A stretch of DNA of 64,000 nucleotides. Origin: Episyrphus balteatus (taxonomy: Eukaryota > Arthropoda > Insecta > Diptera > Syrphidae). The DNA is taken from contig NC_079136.1 of NCBI RefSeq assembly GCF_945859705.1, positions 8,845,501 through 8,909,500 of the forward strand, given 5' to 3'. Below, one piece after another: positions 23,093 to 34,460 of the stretch (positions within the stretch are counted from its first letter, which is position 1; each line of letters starts with the position of its first letter). The notes beneath the pieces are model-generated. The model had not been told where the DNA came from and ran no database searches. It worked only from the letters and a program-made list of their open reading frames with translations. Made by a program: the position numbers and the translations under genes.

Positions 23093-25544
23093 GTTGAAGC
23101 ACTTTGAATGAGTGACATCTCGATTTATACAGAAAAGTCGGCACCCAGAGAGTAACTTGGTTGTGTCTTGTACTAATATTCCACACAACACAACCATCCA
23201 ACAACACATCAACTTCAACACACATTTATTACAAAAAGGTTTAAGGTTGATCCATGAACCGTGATCCGATATTACTCTCATCGTGTCGTGTCGAGTGGCA
23301 TGTGTGTCGGTATCGGCTTTTGCGGTTTTGTTTTTGTAACCCGATCTGTGACTGATTTTACTCCCTCCCTCTTTTCAATATAACCATATAGAAAACAGCA
23401 GCTTCTCTTTTGCGTTAATATGATTAACAACGCTTTATTGTAGGTACCTCGTATAGTCGTAACGCAACGCATCATAAAAAAAAACAACAACAACAACAAA
23501 AACAACCGAATAACACTTCAGACTCACGCCTGTTGATGTTGATGGCGATATTTTGAGTTGTTGTTATAATTTTTTTTTTCTTTTTCTAAACCATAATTTA
23601 TTATATACTTCCCTTCACGTTAAATTAACAAATATAAACACTGTGTTGGGATGCAATCAACACGTAGAGCGGAAAGCGCCACTATTGTGTATGAACATGG
23701 CAAATGTTTTCGATGGTGCTTTTTTTTTTGTATATTTTTTGTTTTTATTTTTTTAAATTACTGCCGCACCACAGCATAAAATATACACACACCCGCCGTT
23801 CTACCACCGCACCTTACCAAATCAAAAACAACGATAAAAGGGGGGGGGGTTAAGGGGGATTCCTGGGGAAGTGGTTATATATGGTGTTGATGATGATGGT
23901 GCTATAGAGATGCCATCCTGGAGCCCGGGAAATAGAAAAGCAGACACAACATATCTTTACCGCCACCCCCCCTCACCCCTCCCCGTTTTGCCATACCATC
24001 ACCACCCCTTAGTCAGCAGCAGCAGCAGCAGCAATTTGAAGCCCTGGCTATATTATATCTATGCGCTCTGCGTCTCTATGCGATGCCAATGATGCTGGTG
24101 GTAAACTGGATTTCTGGCCGTAGGGGCTACAAAAGTCATCCTCCTCTCTCTCCATGGGGATCAAACTATGGTGTACATTGTACATAAGAATTACCCTCTT
24201 CTCATAAAAGCTAGTATAGTTCTCTAGCTCCATAAACACTAACGTATGTGGATTGTGGATGTTGCTGATGCTGCTGCTGCTGCTGCTGGTTGCTAGTTGC
24301 TGTTTATCTGTGGCGGTTCAGGGCAACTCTGCTGATGGGTGGCCGTGTTTGGGTGCGGTAGTGCGGCGGGCGGCAACATAAATATATATATAAGAGAAGG
24401 TACATAGTTTTCTATACATTAAGCGGGATAATTTAATTCTCATGTATTGACATCAATGCCGCGGGCCCAAGCTAAACAAATTTAATTCTTATTCGGTTGG
24501 ATGCGTTGGTTCATATATGGTTCAAATAATATGGTTTTACTACCTTTTTCAGAATAGTTCAACTATATTTCTGTTCGGAATAAACATATAATGGTTATAG
24601 ATGGGGACAAAATTTCAATTACCCCTTAACCACAAACACGTATATAAATTTTTTTGGTCAAAATTTTACCTTTTCCTAGTTTTATTTTCAAAAATTAATA
24701 AATTTTCAAAGCTGTATGTGGAAGATACATATAATATCTCTCTCTCTAAATTGGACGTTTTGAAAAAGCTTGTCAATAAATAAATTGAAAGATTCTTCTT
24801 CCAATTCATTTTGTATAGAATAAGACTGGTAGACTGAAATAAATATAGATATATACAACAAGTTCTCGGTTTTTCTTCTTTAGATATTGTGTTGATGTTT
24901 CTCGATGTCGATGGATGAATGTTATTAGCCGAAACACATTTTATTTATACCAAAAAAAAAAAAAAAAAAAAAACCCATCACCATCACCATCATCATCATT
25001 TCCACAAAAACAGAACCAACAACCAGAAGCAAGAAAAAGTATGAAGAGATAGATCCAAATAACAACCAAACCAAAGTGAGAAGATTTGTTTCGAGGAAAT
25101 TGTTTGGAAAATAAATAAAAAGAGGCAAAGAATTAGATGAAATATTGTCGAAACGATATAATTCTGAGGGGAGTATAGGTTAAGTAGAAGTAGAGCATCG
25201 AGTAGAAACATATCACAAAGAGGTTGGTTTACACAGGTTTGGTTAGAATGGAGAGAGGTTTGTGTTTATTGTGTTAAGGCGTTACTGTAAGAGGGCGTCA
25301 TTTCGAAAAGTAGAAGAACATTTAATGTTTGCTTTCTTAACTTTCAACCATGAATTGTAGTTAATAGACCAATTATTGATTTTTATTTTTTCGATGATCT
25401 CTACACATAAAAAAATCTTGTTGGGCATTGTGTTTAAGGACCTTGACGAATTTCTGCTAATGTACCCAGACAATATTGTTTTTTGGGATTGAAATCGAAG
25501 GCTTTTACAAGAGTATTCTCATTTCTAAGAAAGAATTCTTGCGC
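23093..25544. other. Low-complexity, less AT-rich unique block
   Basis: No exon could be supported. It contains (AAC)n at 23483-23505, a G-rich tract at 23840-23869 (runs of 10, 5 and 4 G), (CAG)6 at about 24016-24033 and an inverted (CTG)7 at about 24263-24286, a poly(A) of 22 at 24951-24973 and (CATCAC)-type repeats after it. Composition is GC-richer than the transposon-filled parts, as often seen in fly regulatory or intronic DNA. Confidence 0.4.
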
Positions 25545-26155
25545 ATAAATATTTAATCAAATTTATATCTGCTCTTGGTAAAAAGTTATAACCTGTTGAA
25601 TTTTAAAATTTCATTTTACCGTTATCTAAAAATTATGTTTACAAAAATGATTGAAATTTTGCACACATATAGTCGTAGTCATGGTCTATCATTACTCCAT
25701 ATATAATATTCCTCTATCTATTAAAGAAAAAAAGGTAAAAATAAAAAACGATGAAAATCGGTTAAAAACGGCCAAAAAACCTGTTTTTAAAAAACTTATT
25801 TTTCTCCGTATTAACGATACCAATTTTTTGCACATGTATGCACATTTATCAGCCCTACATATTTCATATAACTTGAGATTTTGTGAGCGCTCCAAAAAAA
25901 AGCTAATAATCAAAAACTACCCAAAAATACCCCTAAAAAAGTAGGTATTTTTCAAAAATTCATATTTCGAAACGCAGAGTGTTGGAAAAAAATCCGTATT
26001 ATATCTATAATAGTTTATTTTTAATTTTGAATTGAAATTTTTTGCCGCACTGCGAAAGTGCGAGAGTGGAACGGGAGAAAATGGCGTCACTTTTTTGTGG
26101 TGGCTGCCATGGTTCATCGATTTATAAGACGTTATCACGTCCAAAGCTATTCCGA
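25545..26155 (-). mobile_element. Helitron-family segment, reverse copy
   Basis: This is an inverted, diverged copy of 43145-43885. Shared blocks include GTTATAACCTGTTGAATTTT, the CATATATAGTCGTAGTCAT region, the CGCACTGCGAAAGTGCGAGAG hairpin segment near 26047 and TAAGACGTTATCACGTC near 26125. Overlapping forward and reverse open frames have no recognisable domain. Link to the Helitron end at 21992 is through the shared 43-kb copy. Confidence 0.6.
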
Positions 26156-27087
26156 GAAGGCACCAGGAAAACTCAAAGTATTTAAACCCTTGTTTCTAAA
26201 ACTTACAAAAAGACAGGATTTAAAAGATACGCTCCAACACTCCCTTTTATTAAAGAAATGGATTTTTATGACCATTGGTAACGTTCCTTTTCATTTACTA
26301 AATTAACAACATTTTTATTATTAAAAACTTTTACCTAAATACGGCGAACTAAAAAAGAATGGTTGATTAGTATTAAAAATGTGGGTATGTATGTTACCTC
26401 ACAACTTTTTAACTACTTGACGGATTTTGGCATATAAGGTAGCGTTTACGTTTGAAGTGTCTTAAATGCACGTTGGCTATAAGATATGTCCTCAAATTAC
26501 ATTGCATATGACAATCTTTTAGGAGACACTAAGTCATTAATCAATAACTGAAACATTGATGAGTATTAAATGAAAGGTATAAAGGGAGCTTTTACTTACA
26601 GCGTATAGCTTGAATGCACCACAATTTCATGGATATTCTTTGATATCAAGAGGTTGACTTCAAGATTTTAAATTGAGATTACTGAGCTAGCTATAAGGTT
26701 AAACTGAGTCGTGAGCTGAGTGCTCTATTGCAGAGCATAATCTTGCAACTTGAGCAACAGCAAGTTTTTCCGGCTTAATTTTTGGGCTCCAACCAAGAAA
26801 CGGATAAAAGGAATTTAAGCTACACTAGGAAGTTCAGTCTTGAGTGATCATAAGAAACATACACCTGTACCTACTTTTAACCAATACCCAAAATCCTGTG
26901 TTGGGGGTCGAATTATTGAATTGAGGACGACTTTTTTTACTCTTTAAACGTCCATCTTTTGTTTATTACTTTTTGACAATTCGATACGAGATAACAAAAA
27001 TCATATAGGTTGAAGCTTATTCCAGTGCAGTAAAGCTAAACTCTATGCCTCAGACTATGCTTCAATTCGAGTAATTTTGAGTTTTTT
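26156..27087. other. Gene-free spacer
   Basis: No gene was recognised. The stretch begins with the outer part of the Helitron-family segment and then becomes plain, moderately AT-rich DNA without clear internal repetition. Confidence 0.35.
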
Positions 27088-28091
27088 ACTTGCGATATAG
27101 GTACTATATATCAAGTTATGCATTCGTACAAAAAAAAAAGTTGAGATAGCATTTTTCCATGACATTACGATGGTAGAGAATGCCAAAAAAGTGGGTCCCG
27201 GAAGTCCGTATGTCTGTCCGTCTGTCCGTCTGTCAGTCTGTCAGTCTGTCAGTCTGTCTGTCTGTAAACGAAGCTACAGCTTAAACGGATGAACCGATTG
27301 ATGTCAAACTTGGTATGTAGCATTATTTGGCGCCTCTCCAGAGGGGTTTTTGGAATTAATTTTTTTGGACCAAAAATAACGGTACTTGTCATATACCGAT
27401 TTTAGTAAAATTGAAATTTCTCAAAAACGGCTCCAAAGATTTTGTTTAAAAAATTCAAATGTTAGTTTTAAGACAAGGTCTATCTTTCAATAAAAAAATT
27501 TTTTTTTGAAAATCATTATTAACGGTACCTGCCATAGAACCGTTTTTTCAAATCCGATTATCTCTGAAAGAGCTTATTCGATTTCAACGAAACTTTTTGT
27601 GAAGAAGCATTTATATAATTTTTAAATTTATAAATTTCAAAAAAAATAATTTTTGGATTTTTAAAAAAATGTTGAAAATTATTTTTTCAAAAATCAAATT
27701 TTCGAAAACGGGACATTGAATTTTTTTGAAATTTTTTTTTTAGATGTTGATTAGTGATTTTTACAAAATGGCATACCAATATTATTTTAAAACTTTTTTT
27801 CCAAAAAATTATTTATAAAAAATTAGATTTTTAAAAAACGGCTCTAACGATTTTGAAAATTTTTTTTCTAAAAATGCATGTTAATATATCAATCAAAATT
27901 TCATACTTGTTTTGGAGGGCAATTTGATTTCAGATTTTATTTTATTTTCTTAAAAAACTATTTTTTTTTTTTTTTTTTACCTATATAGTAGGTACCTACA
28001 TTTTCCAAATTTCTATATAAAAAGTCTTAAAAATTTAAGCAACTTTAACTCTAAGAGCAAGTTCGTGCGACCCAGTCGTGCATTTTATTTT
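27088..28091 (+). mobile_element. Interspersed repeat of about 1 kb (TGTC-rich family), copy A
   Basis: It starts ACTTGCGATATAGGTAC, an imperfect hairpin with a following ATCAAGT, then GAGAATGCCAAAAAAGTGGG and a tetranucleotide TGTC/TGTS run (27209-27266), then AAACGGATGAACCGATTGAT, several AACGGTACCTGCCATA blocks, and ends AAGAGCAAGTTCGTGCGACC with GTCGTGCATTTTATT. The same order is found at 32958-34460. Runs of TGTC followed by an AAACGGATGAACCGAT-like sequence are common in insect interspersed repeats. No TIR, LTR or coding domain is visible, so class is undetermined. Confidence 0.6.
27209..27266 (+). repeat. TGTC/TGTS microsatellite
   Basis: Alternating TGTC CGTC and TGTC AGTC units form a tetranucleotide run inside the interspersed repeat. 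The related copy at about 33084-33108 has only a short remnant. Confidence 0.85.
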
Positions 28092-29034
28092 TAATTACAG
28101 TTGATAATAGTGTTATGGCCGTATGTACATCCTTCGTTTTCGATACTTCAGTTTCTATCGCACATTGTAAAAAGTGTCAAAGCTGAATTCGTTACAATTT
28201 TTGTACATTATTGAAAATTTCAATTTTCCACCTATTAAATTGTTCGGAAAAAGTAGTAGTTCCTTACAACCAACCAATCTTTTTCCTACAAGAATATGTC
28301 TTGCCCATTTGATTACTATATTTCTTCAATTTGTTACAAAATTAAGAAACAAAAAAATTTAATTTTTAAAGATTCCATAAACGAAAAAATTGTATAAAAG
28401 CCTTTTTTGTAGAGTGTTCAATTTTATACAAACATACAATACAGAAATTTCCTAAAACATGTATAAGAAAATGTTTTTTTTTTTTTGGAGATTGATGTAA
28501 AATTGGAAAAATGAGAAGCGGAAGATCTTCGCATATTAATATTAAGGACGGAATTCATAGTCGTTACTCAAGTTGAGAAAATATTTTTCTCATTCAATCT
28601 CACAATGAAATTTGACTGATTTGATTTTTGATCTGATCTGATTTTTTTAATTATTCGCTATCAATTTTTTCCTTTAATGTTAAATATTGTAAAATCGCGT
28701 CAAAATCAAATCAAATAATAATAAAAAAAATACATTTTTAGATGACAGTTTACGTAAATTATTCTTTCTTTAAAAACTTTAAAAACTTCAAAAACTTTAA
28801 AACCTTTAAAAACTTTTATACCATGTGAAAGCTTATTGTTTCACCTTGTATAATGATGTATAAATCTCATTTCAAAGACGTCTACAAGAGAAGTTAGAAT
28901 TTTTTAAAGTCAACCATGTCGAATTTCCAGACTGAGATTACGGTACTTCCTACACTGGTAGCTGGTCATCGCCAACAGATCTCCACAGGTGTTTTGAGGT
29001 ATGTTTAAATTTTTTTCAATTTAAGATTTTGTAA
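28092..29034. other. Spacer with one MITE-end remnant
   Basis: No gene. At 28551-28572 a sequence GGAATTCATAGTCGTTACTC is a diverged version of the terminus of the MITE at 42796-43045; no partner end is seen nearby. A run of AAAACTTTAAAAACTT-type units lies at about 28771-28818. Confidence 0.45.
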
Positions 29035-29290
29035 CTTGTAGAGCATGTACCGTTATGTGTGATATATCAAATAAAAGGTTATGTTATCAGCATGCGTATT
29101 AAAATTAAACAAATTTGTATGTGCACTAGATCAAAAGATATAACGTGTGTTGGAAAAGAACATTTCCGAATTTTGAATATGAAATTAATTGAAATTTTGT
29201 ACAATTATAATTTATTTAATTACCTACCTATCTACAGTACAAATTTCATCATCTATCTATTAAAACAAAAAGTTATAACAAGTTGAAGTC
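29035..29290 (-). mobile_element. Helitron-family fragment, reverse orientation
   Basis: Inverted relative of 21570-21800 and 43740-43960. It shares the GTTATGTGTGATATATCAAA block, the TATCAGCATGC (inverted GAGCATCCTGATA) block and the order of the surrounding sequence. The 3' hairpin terminus is absent. Confidence 0.55.
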
Positions 29291-30039
29291 GTGTCGCGTT
29301 TTCGTTTCATCTTGTTTCAAATCATTACGATACTAAAGAAGTGTTCACTTCAAAAAAAAAATACATTCGATTTTTTTGACCCACCCTAATGGCCAGTGAA
29401 TATCAAATAATGAAATGTTTAGTATCTTTCACTTCGTAAAGGCAAATTTCATCACCATTTTGATAACGTCGAAAAAAAGGAGTAGTTTGTAGTTATAGTT
29501 ATTAAATATTAATTTTACGGACACGGTGGCGTATGTGTAACATTTTTTTTTTGAATTTTTGTTAATTAAAAAAAAATTATCTCTAAGGTATTTATAAAAC
29601 CGGTTGAACTTTGTGGGATCAATAAACAATATGTAGAAATCATTTTTATTATGTAGTACTATTCATTTAGGCTAGTTTAAGAAAGCTAATTGAGTTTTAT
29701 GTTATTTGAACGTAATATTGATATTGATCAGCTTGCGAAATAAATTGATGTCGTTAAATGAAATAAACTTCTTCGTGAAACGTTTTAACTAATCATTTTA
29801 ATACTTAATGCACACATTCTTTCTGCCCCTTGCTATTATTTAAATATTTAAATAGCCAATTGCATCATGTTCTAAGAATAATTTACTAAAAAGCATTGAA
29901 ATTTCTACGAATGCTCACCAATATTGTTTTCACAATAAAAAAATAGCAAAGGTTTAATCGTTCTATTTACCCTCTCACTATATAGGATTGAATTGAAGTT
30001 CTTGAAACAGCCTCTTTGCTGACTCGTTTCGCTCCTGAG
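29291..30039. other. Gene-free spacer upstream of the candidate exon
   Basis: Mostly AT-rich DNA. GGTGGCGTATGTGTAA at 29526-29541 resembles TATGGCGTATGTGTAA at 36673-36688, hinting at a shared old repeat. The last 25 bases are pyrimidine-rich and lead to a possible splice acceptor at 30038-30039. Confidence 0.35.
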
Positions 30040-30220
30040 TTTCACGGATGAAAAGAAGATGGGGCTCCAAGGCACTATTAAGACCAAGAAAGAAGCCGAA
30101 TTCGAAGCCAAACGCGCGCCAGCAAAACAACCAAAATTGCCGCCACCACCATCCACCACACCACCAAAGACATTCAACATCGACAAAACCATTATAATAG
30201 GAAAGCATTTTCATAAGTAA
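30040..30220 (+). CDS. Candidate coding exon, possibly an N-terminal exon
   Basis: This GC-richer pocket has an open frame of 53 codons from ATG at 30059 to TAA at 30218. The start has a good context (A at -3, G at +4). The peptide begins MGLQGTIKTKKEAEFEAKRA, continues through a proline-rich stretch (KLPPPPSTTPPK, about residues 26-37) and ends near NIDKTIIIGKHFHK. The first residues fit an N-myristoylation site (G2 with T6) followed by basic residues, which would suit a membrane-associated protein. Composition is unlike the surrounding A/T tracts. A pyrimidine-rich run ending CTCCTGAG could be a splice acceptor at 30038-30039, and GTAATT at 30217 a weak donor. An in-frame TGA upstream (about 30020) rules out a longer unspliced frame. 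I do not recognise the family. The long reverse-strand open frames here (29905-30352) are rich in W, F and G and are probably antisense shadows. Confidence 0.45.
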
Positions 30221-32451
30221 TTTCTTTAATGTCAGCCCCCAGGGTTGGCCTGAGACACATACAACATACATACTCCAACTCATACCTCCATTCAAACCTA
30301 CTGCCAGCTTCCATCCATCCACATCCACCGAATAGACAAAAGAAGACAACATTTTCTCATAAAAATAAAGGCACTCTTTCCTTGGCCTGATGGCAGCATA
30401 TTATACCACGAGTCGTCGAGTCTAACTCGTATTTTTTGGTGTTGGAAGAAGAATGAAATTTGTGGCCAATTTGAATTGGTTTCGCTTCGGTTTTTATGCT
30501 TTTTAAGAACAGGGATTAATGAGAAGAATTCTGGACTTTTATTGATGTGGTTGACAAATTGCTTATTTATGTTTTTCTTTTCATTCTTCTTCTTTTATTT
30601 TTTGTTGTTATTGTTTTTTTCTTGCTTTTTATTGTGGACATTGTGTGGATCAATCATGATTCATGGAATGGTTGAAATTTTCGATTTATCCTTTTGATTA
30701 ATTTTTGTTTTGTGTTTTCTTCTTTTATTTAGTTAAATTTACGAGTAGGTTGAATTAAACAATTTTTTTTTTATTTCAAGGTTTGAAGAAGTAAGTAATC
30801 CTTGAAAAAATGTTAATCCTTCTGGAGAGTGATGCCTCAAGTTTTATTTCAAATGCTCTTAAATTAATGAAGTTGTATGGAAAAATACATCAACACATTT
30901 CACAAGGATTAAATAAAAGGATAACTTTAAAAGAGGAATATTTACTTAATTCCGATGAGGAAAATCCGTTTATTATGTAAGAAACAAGATAATAAAACGC
31001 TTTTATCTCAAGGAACTAATAATAATATTAATAAATAACTAGCTTTTGAACAAAAAGGATATTAGCAACACCTATCACTAAGGATTTGAAAGTTTTAAAA
31101 GTTACATTTGGCCTTCATATAGTTCCGAAAGGCATAACGTTTAAAATTTAATTTCGAAAGGTTTATAAGACCTGTGGGAGACATGTTTAACTATTTGACT
31201 CTTGGAAAAGTTTTTAAAGGGGAGGTTAGTAACATATCGAACCTAATACAAATAGTATGTAGGAAGAAGACATGGGGTGAAATTTCTTGTACATAATACA
31301 TTCCCTATACTCATTTCAAGGACCTCTGCAATGCATGTCAGATGCTAGGTGTAGCTTAGATTTATGTGGGTAGTTTGTTAGGATGCATTGTTTCAAAGTG
31401 TGTTTGGAGTAAGTTTGAATTTAAGTTTGCTAGGACGCTGGATAAAACTGTTGGTGTTTGGTGAGTTTATTTTTGAAAATGATGAAATGCGAAATCTTTG
31501 AAAAATTTCTAACAGTGTATTGTCAAAATTTTCGTAGTTTCTATGAAATGGGCTATGTGAAGTTGGCAGCCCAAAATGCTTAACTTTGTTTTAAACCTAC
31601 CTGGCTCGATTGCTCAAGTTTGGCCCAGGGTAGCCCAACTTTTTTTTCGCTAGACGACCCTAAGTTCTAAAGTCATAACGAATTTATTTATTTTTTTTTT
31701 TTTTTCATTTAAAAAATCGCAAAAAATATTTTTTTTTTTTTTTTTCAGTGTAAAAATCGTTGATTTATCACTGTGGTTTGTTTGCCCTAGGTAAGCCAAG
31801 GCGGAACCACCATTTATTTTCCTCATCCCAAATTTGGTTGGTTACAAAGGCTTACTAAGTTTCATTATTTTTTTAGAGAAAAAAAAAAATAGTGACTTTT
31901 TTCAATTTATAATTTTTTGAAAAAGAACAATGAATTTTGTTGAAACTTTGTTTCGATGTTGTTGGCTGAGTTCTAAAGTTAATTTTTCAAAAAAATATTT
32001 TTATTAAACTTAGGTTATTGAAGACGCTCTTTCGATTGGTGCCATCAGATTTTGATTATCTTGAATAGGTACATGAGAATATACATAAATTGTAATTCCA
32101 AAATGTTCATTGCACAAAATAGCAAATTTTTAACACTTTTAACAGCAGGTTGAACAAATTCTCTTCGAAACTAAATTATCTATGAAAGTCTTGTGTTTAT
32201 ATGTATTTCAAAATTCCAAACTCTGTGAAAAAAATCATGATTTGAAATTAGGTAGACTTACAGCTGAATTTCTTTTCATTTTTAAAATTGAAAATTGAAT
32301 TGTTTTATTGATAAACGTTTGGGTACTTCGCGTTATTGTACCTTGTTTTTTTTTTTCAATAATTTCAATACTGAAAACAGTTTTATATTTTTTATTATGT
32401 TTAATTTACACCCAATCAACTATAAAATAATCATTTTTATCAAAAAAACAA
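30221..32451. other. Gene-free stretch
   Basis: No supported exon or element. The first 500 bases are T-rich low-complexity sequence, 30780-31600 is unique, and 31680-31750 has long T runs. Decayed repeats may be present but no boundary could be defined. Confidence 0.4.
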
Positions 32452-32642
32452 AACCGACTTCCATGGATAGTTTCTATAGCCAGAACTAAACGAAATTAAA
32501 ATAAGACCACACTTCAGGCACCAGCTTTCCAATACAAAAAGAATTATCAAAATTGGTTCACTCAGACCAAAGTTATGAGGTAACAAACAAAAAAATACAA
32601 ATACAGACGAATTGAATACCTCCTTCTTTTTGGAAGTCGGTA
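32452..32642. mobile_element. Short repeat bounded by AACCGACTTCCA
   Basis: AAACCGACTTCCA at 32452-32464 is inverted at the right end (TGGAAGTCGGT, 32631-32641, preceded by CTCCTTCTTTT). Repeats of about 200 bp bounded by AACCGACTTCC and CTCCTTTTTGGAAGTCGG are widespread in insect genomes. It contains AAATTGGTTCACTCAGACCA and no coding sequence. Confidence 0.65.
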
Positions 32643-32957
32643 AAAATACAAAAGTTCATTTTTTTCAGTTGGTCCATAAGCCTACCAGTTTAAAAAAATT
32701 ATATCCTCCTAAGAACCGTAACTGGCTTACTTAGAAATATGCACATTATTTCACTACTACAATTTCAGATACTACTAAAATTTACAAATTAATAGAATTT
32801 CAAACAACCCTGGATCCTGAATTTTTTTTTTACTTTGGAAAAAGAATATCTATTTAGGTGCTTGGTCAAAAAGGGTTCAACAGACCTACTCTATAATACA
32901 GTTAAAAAAATTTTTAGTTTACAAACAAGGAAATGGAAGAACCTTATCTCCATTTTT

Positions 32958-34460
32958 ACTTGCGATATAGGTACCTACTATAGGGCAAGTTTAGGATTCG
33001 TATAAAAAAATGGAACTCGAGATAACAATTTTACGTGACATTACGATGATGGAGAATGCCAAAAAAGTGGGTCCGGCAATTCTGTCTGTGTGTCTGTCTC
33101 TATCTGGAGCTGCAGCCTAAACGAGTGAAGTGATTTTCTTCGAACTTTGGGTTTTGGGTGATTCCCTAGAGGGGAAATTGGAATTTTATTTTATGACCAA
33201 AACTAACGGTACCTGCCATATAACGGAAATAGAAAAGTTAATTTTTTTCAAAAACGGCTCTAACGATATTGATTAAAATGTTTGTGTGAAGTATTACACA
33301 TAAGAGCCAACTTTTGAAATAAAAAAAATATTTTTTTGTACCGTTATTAACGGTACCTGTCATAGAACGGTTTTTTTTTTAATTTATGAACAACTCGTAC
33401 AAGACTAATCCGCTTTCAACGAAAATTTTTATTCAAGAGCGTTTAAGTAAAGGTAATATTAAAATTTAAGAAAATTTTCAAAAAACACACTTTTGGATTT
33501 ATAAAAAAAAATTTCAAAAAATTTTTTTCGAAAAATCAATTTTTTGAAAACGGTTTGACGAAAAATCTTTAAATTTCGTTTTTATGTGTAAATTAATTAT
33601 TTATTCAAAATGGCATACAAACTTTTTTTTGAAAAATGTTAGAAAATTTTTATTTATAAAAAATTATTTTTTTAAAAAACGGCTCCTACGATTTTCGAAG
33701 GTGCAGTGGTGCATTTTATGTTCAAAAATATAATTCAACGTTTTTTTTACAAGTTTGTGTTTTTAGAACAAAAAAGGTGGAGAAAAGACTAAATCAATGC
33801 CGTATGGTTTGTAGTTTAAATTCATAATACTTACCAACATTTTATTAGTAATATAACTTATAGTTTGAGTTGCATTTTTAAAAAATTAGTCACAACCTTC
33901 ATTTCATAAATCAATAAAATCCGATGAATGCATTTTTTTAAAAATGAAAGCAGTTGAGGGATTAGTCCAATAGAACACCGTTATTATAATGTTTTTGAAT
34001 CAAGTCAATCGACCATCCAGACAAAATGTATGCTTTTCTGAATTTTATTAGATACTGCATTTTCCCTGCACGACATACAGACTTTTGCCCATATAAGAAA
34101 AAAATACACTCATCACTTTTCATTTGAATTATGTTTGTCTCAATGTGTTACACAAATGAGCCACGTTCCACACAAAAGTGTTCTAAAATTCGAAAAATGC
34201 ATTGCGTCATACTTTTCTGAATTTTATTACATACATTTTTGAACATAAAATTCATCACTGCACTTTCCTTGCATGAGATACAAACTTGTGCCCGTACAAA
34301 AAAATAGTGCACTTATCGAAACCTTTCATTTGATGTATGTCTCAATGTGTTACACTAATGGGCCAAAATGCCCAGTCTAGTTTCTTGAATAAAAACAAAA
34401 AGCTTTAACATTAGAGTTACTTTAAGCATAAGAGCAAGTACGTGCTACCAGAGTCGTGCA
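32958..34460 (+). mobile_element. Interspersed repeat of about 1.5 kb (TGTC-rich family), copy B
   Basis: Order matches copy A at 27088: ACTTGCGATATAGGTACC start hairpin with GGGCAAGT, GAGAATGCCAAAAAAGTGGG, a short TGTC run, TAACGGTACCTGCCATA blocks, and the end AAGAGCAAGTACGTGCTACC with GTCGTGCAATTTATT. It is longer because it carries a tandem duplication near its 3' end (34027-34380). Confidence 0.6.
34027..34380 (+). repeat. Diverged tandem duplication, about 180-bp units
   Basis: Two units share the order CTTTTCTGAATTTTATTA, a CACTTTCCxTGCA segment, a TTTGCCCATA/TGTGCCCGTA segment, CTTTTCATTTGA, GTCTCAATGTGTTACAC and ATGxGCCA. The second unit has an extra insertion after the first block (34233-34260). 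Confidence 0.65.

Noticed and set aside
23553..24239. Short frames beside CAG/CTG repeats
   Set aside because: Serine, histidine or proline runs come directly from the simple repeats; no conserved domain.
29905..30352. Reverse-strand frames of 95 and 124 codons
   Set aside because: Rich in W, G and F, typical of antisense to a GC/proline-rich exon; the forward frame at 30059 has more natural composition.
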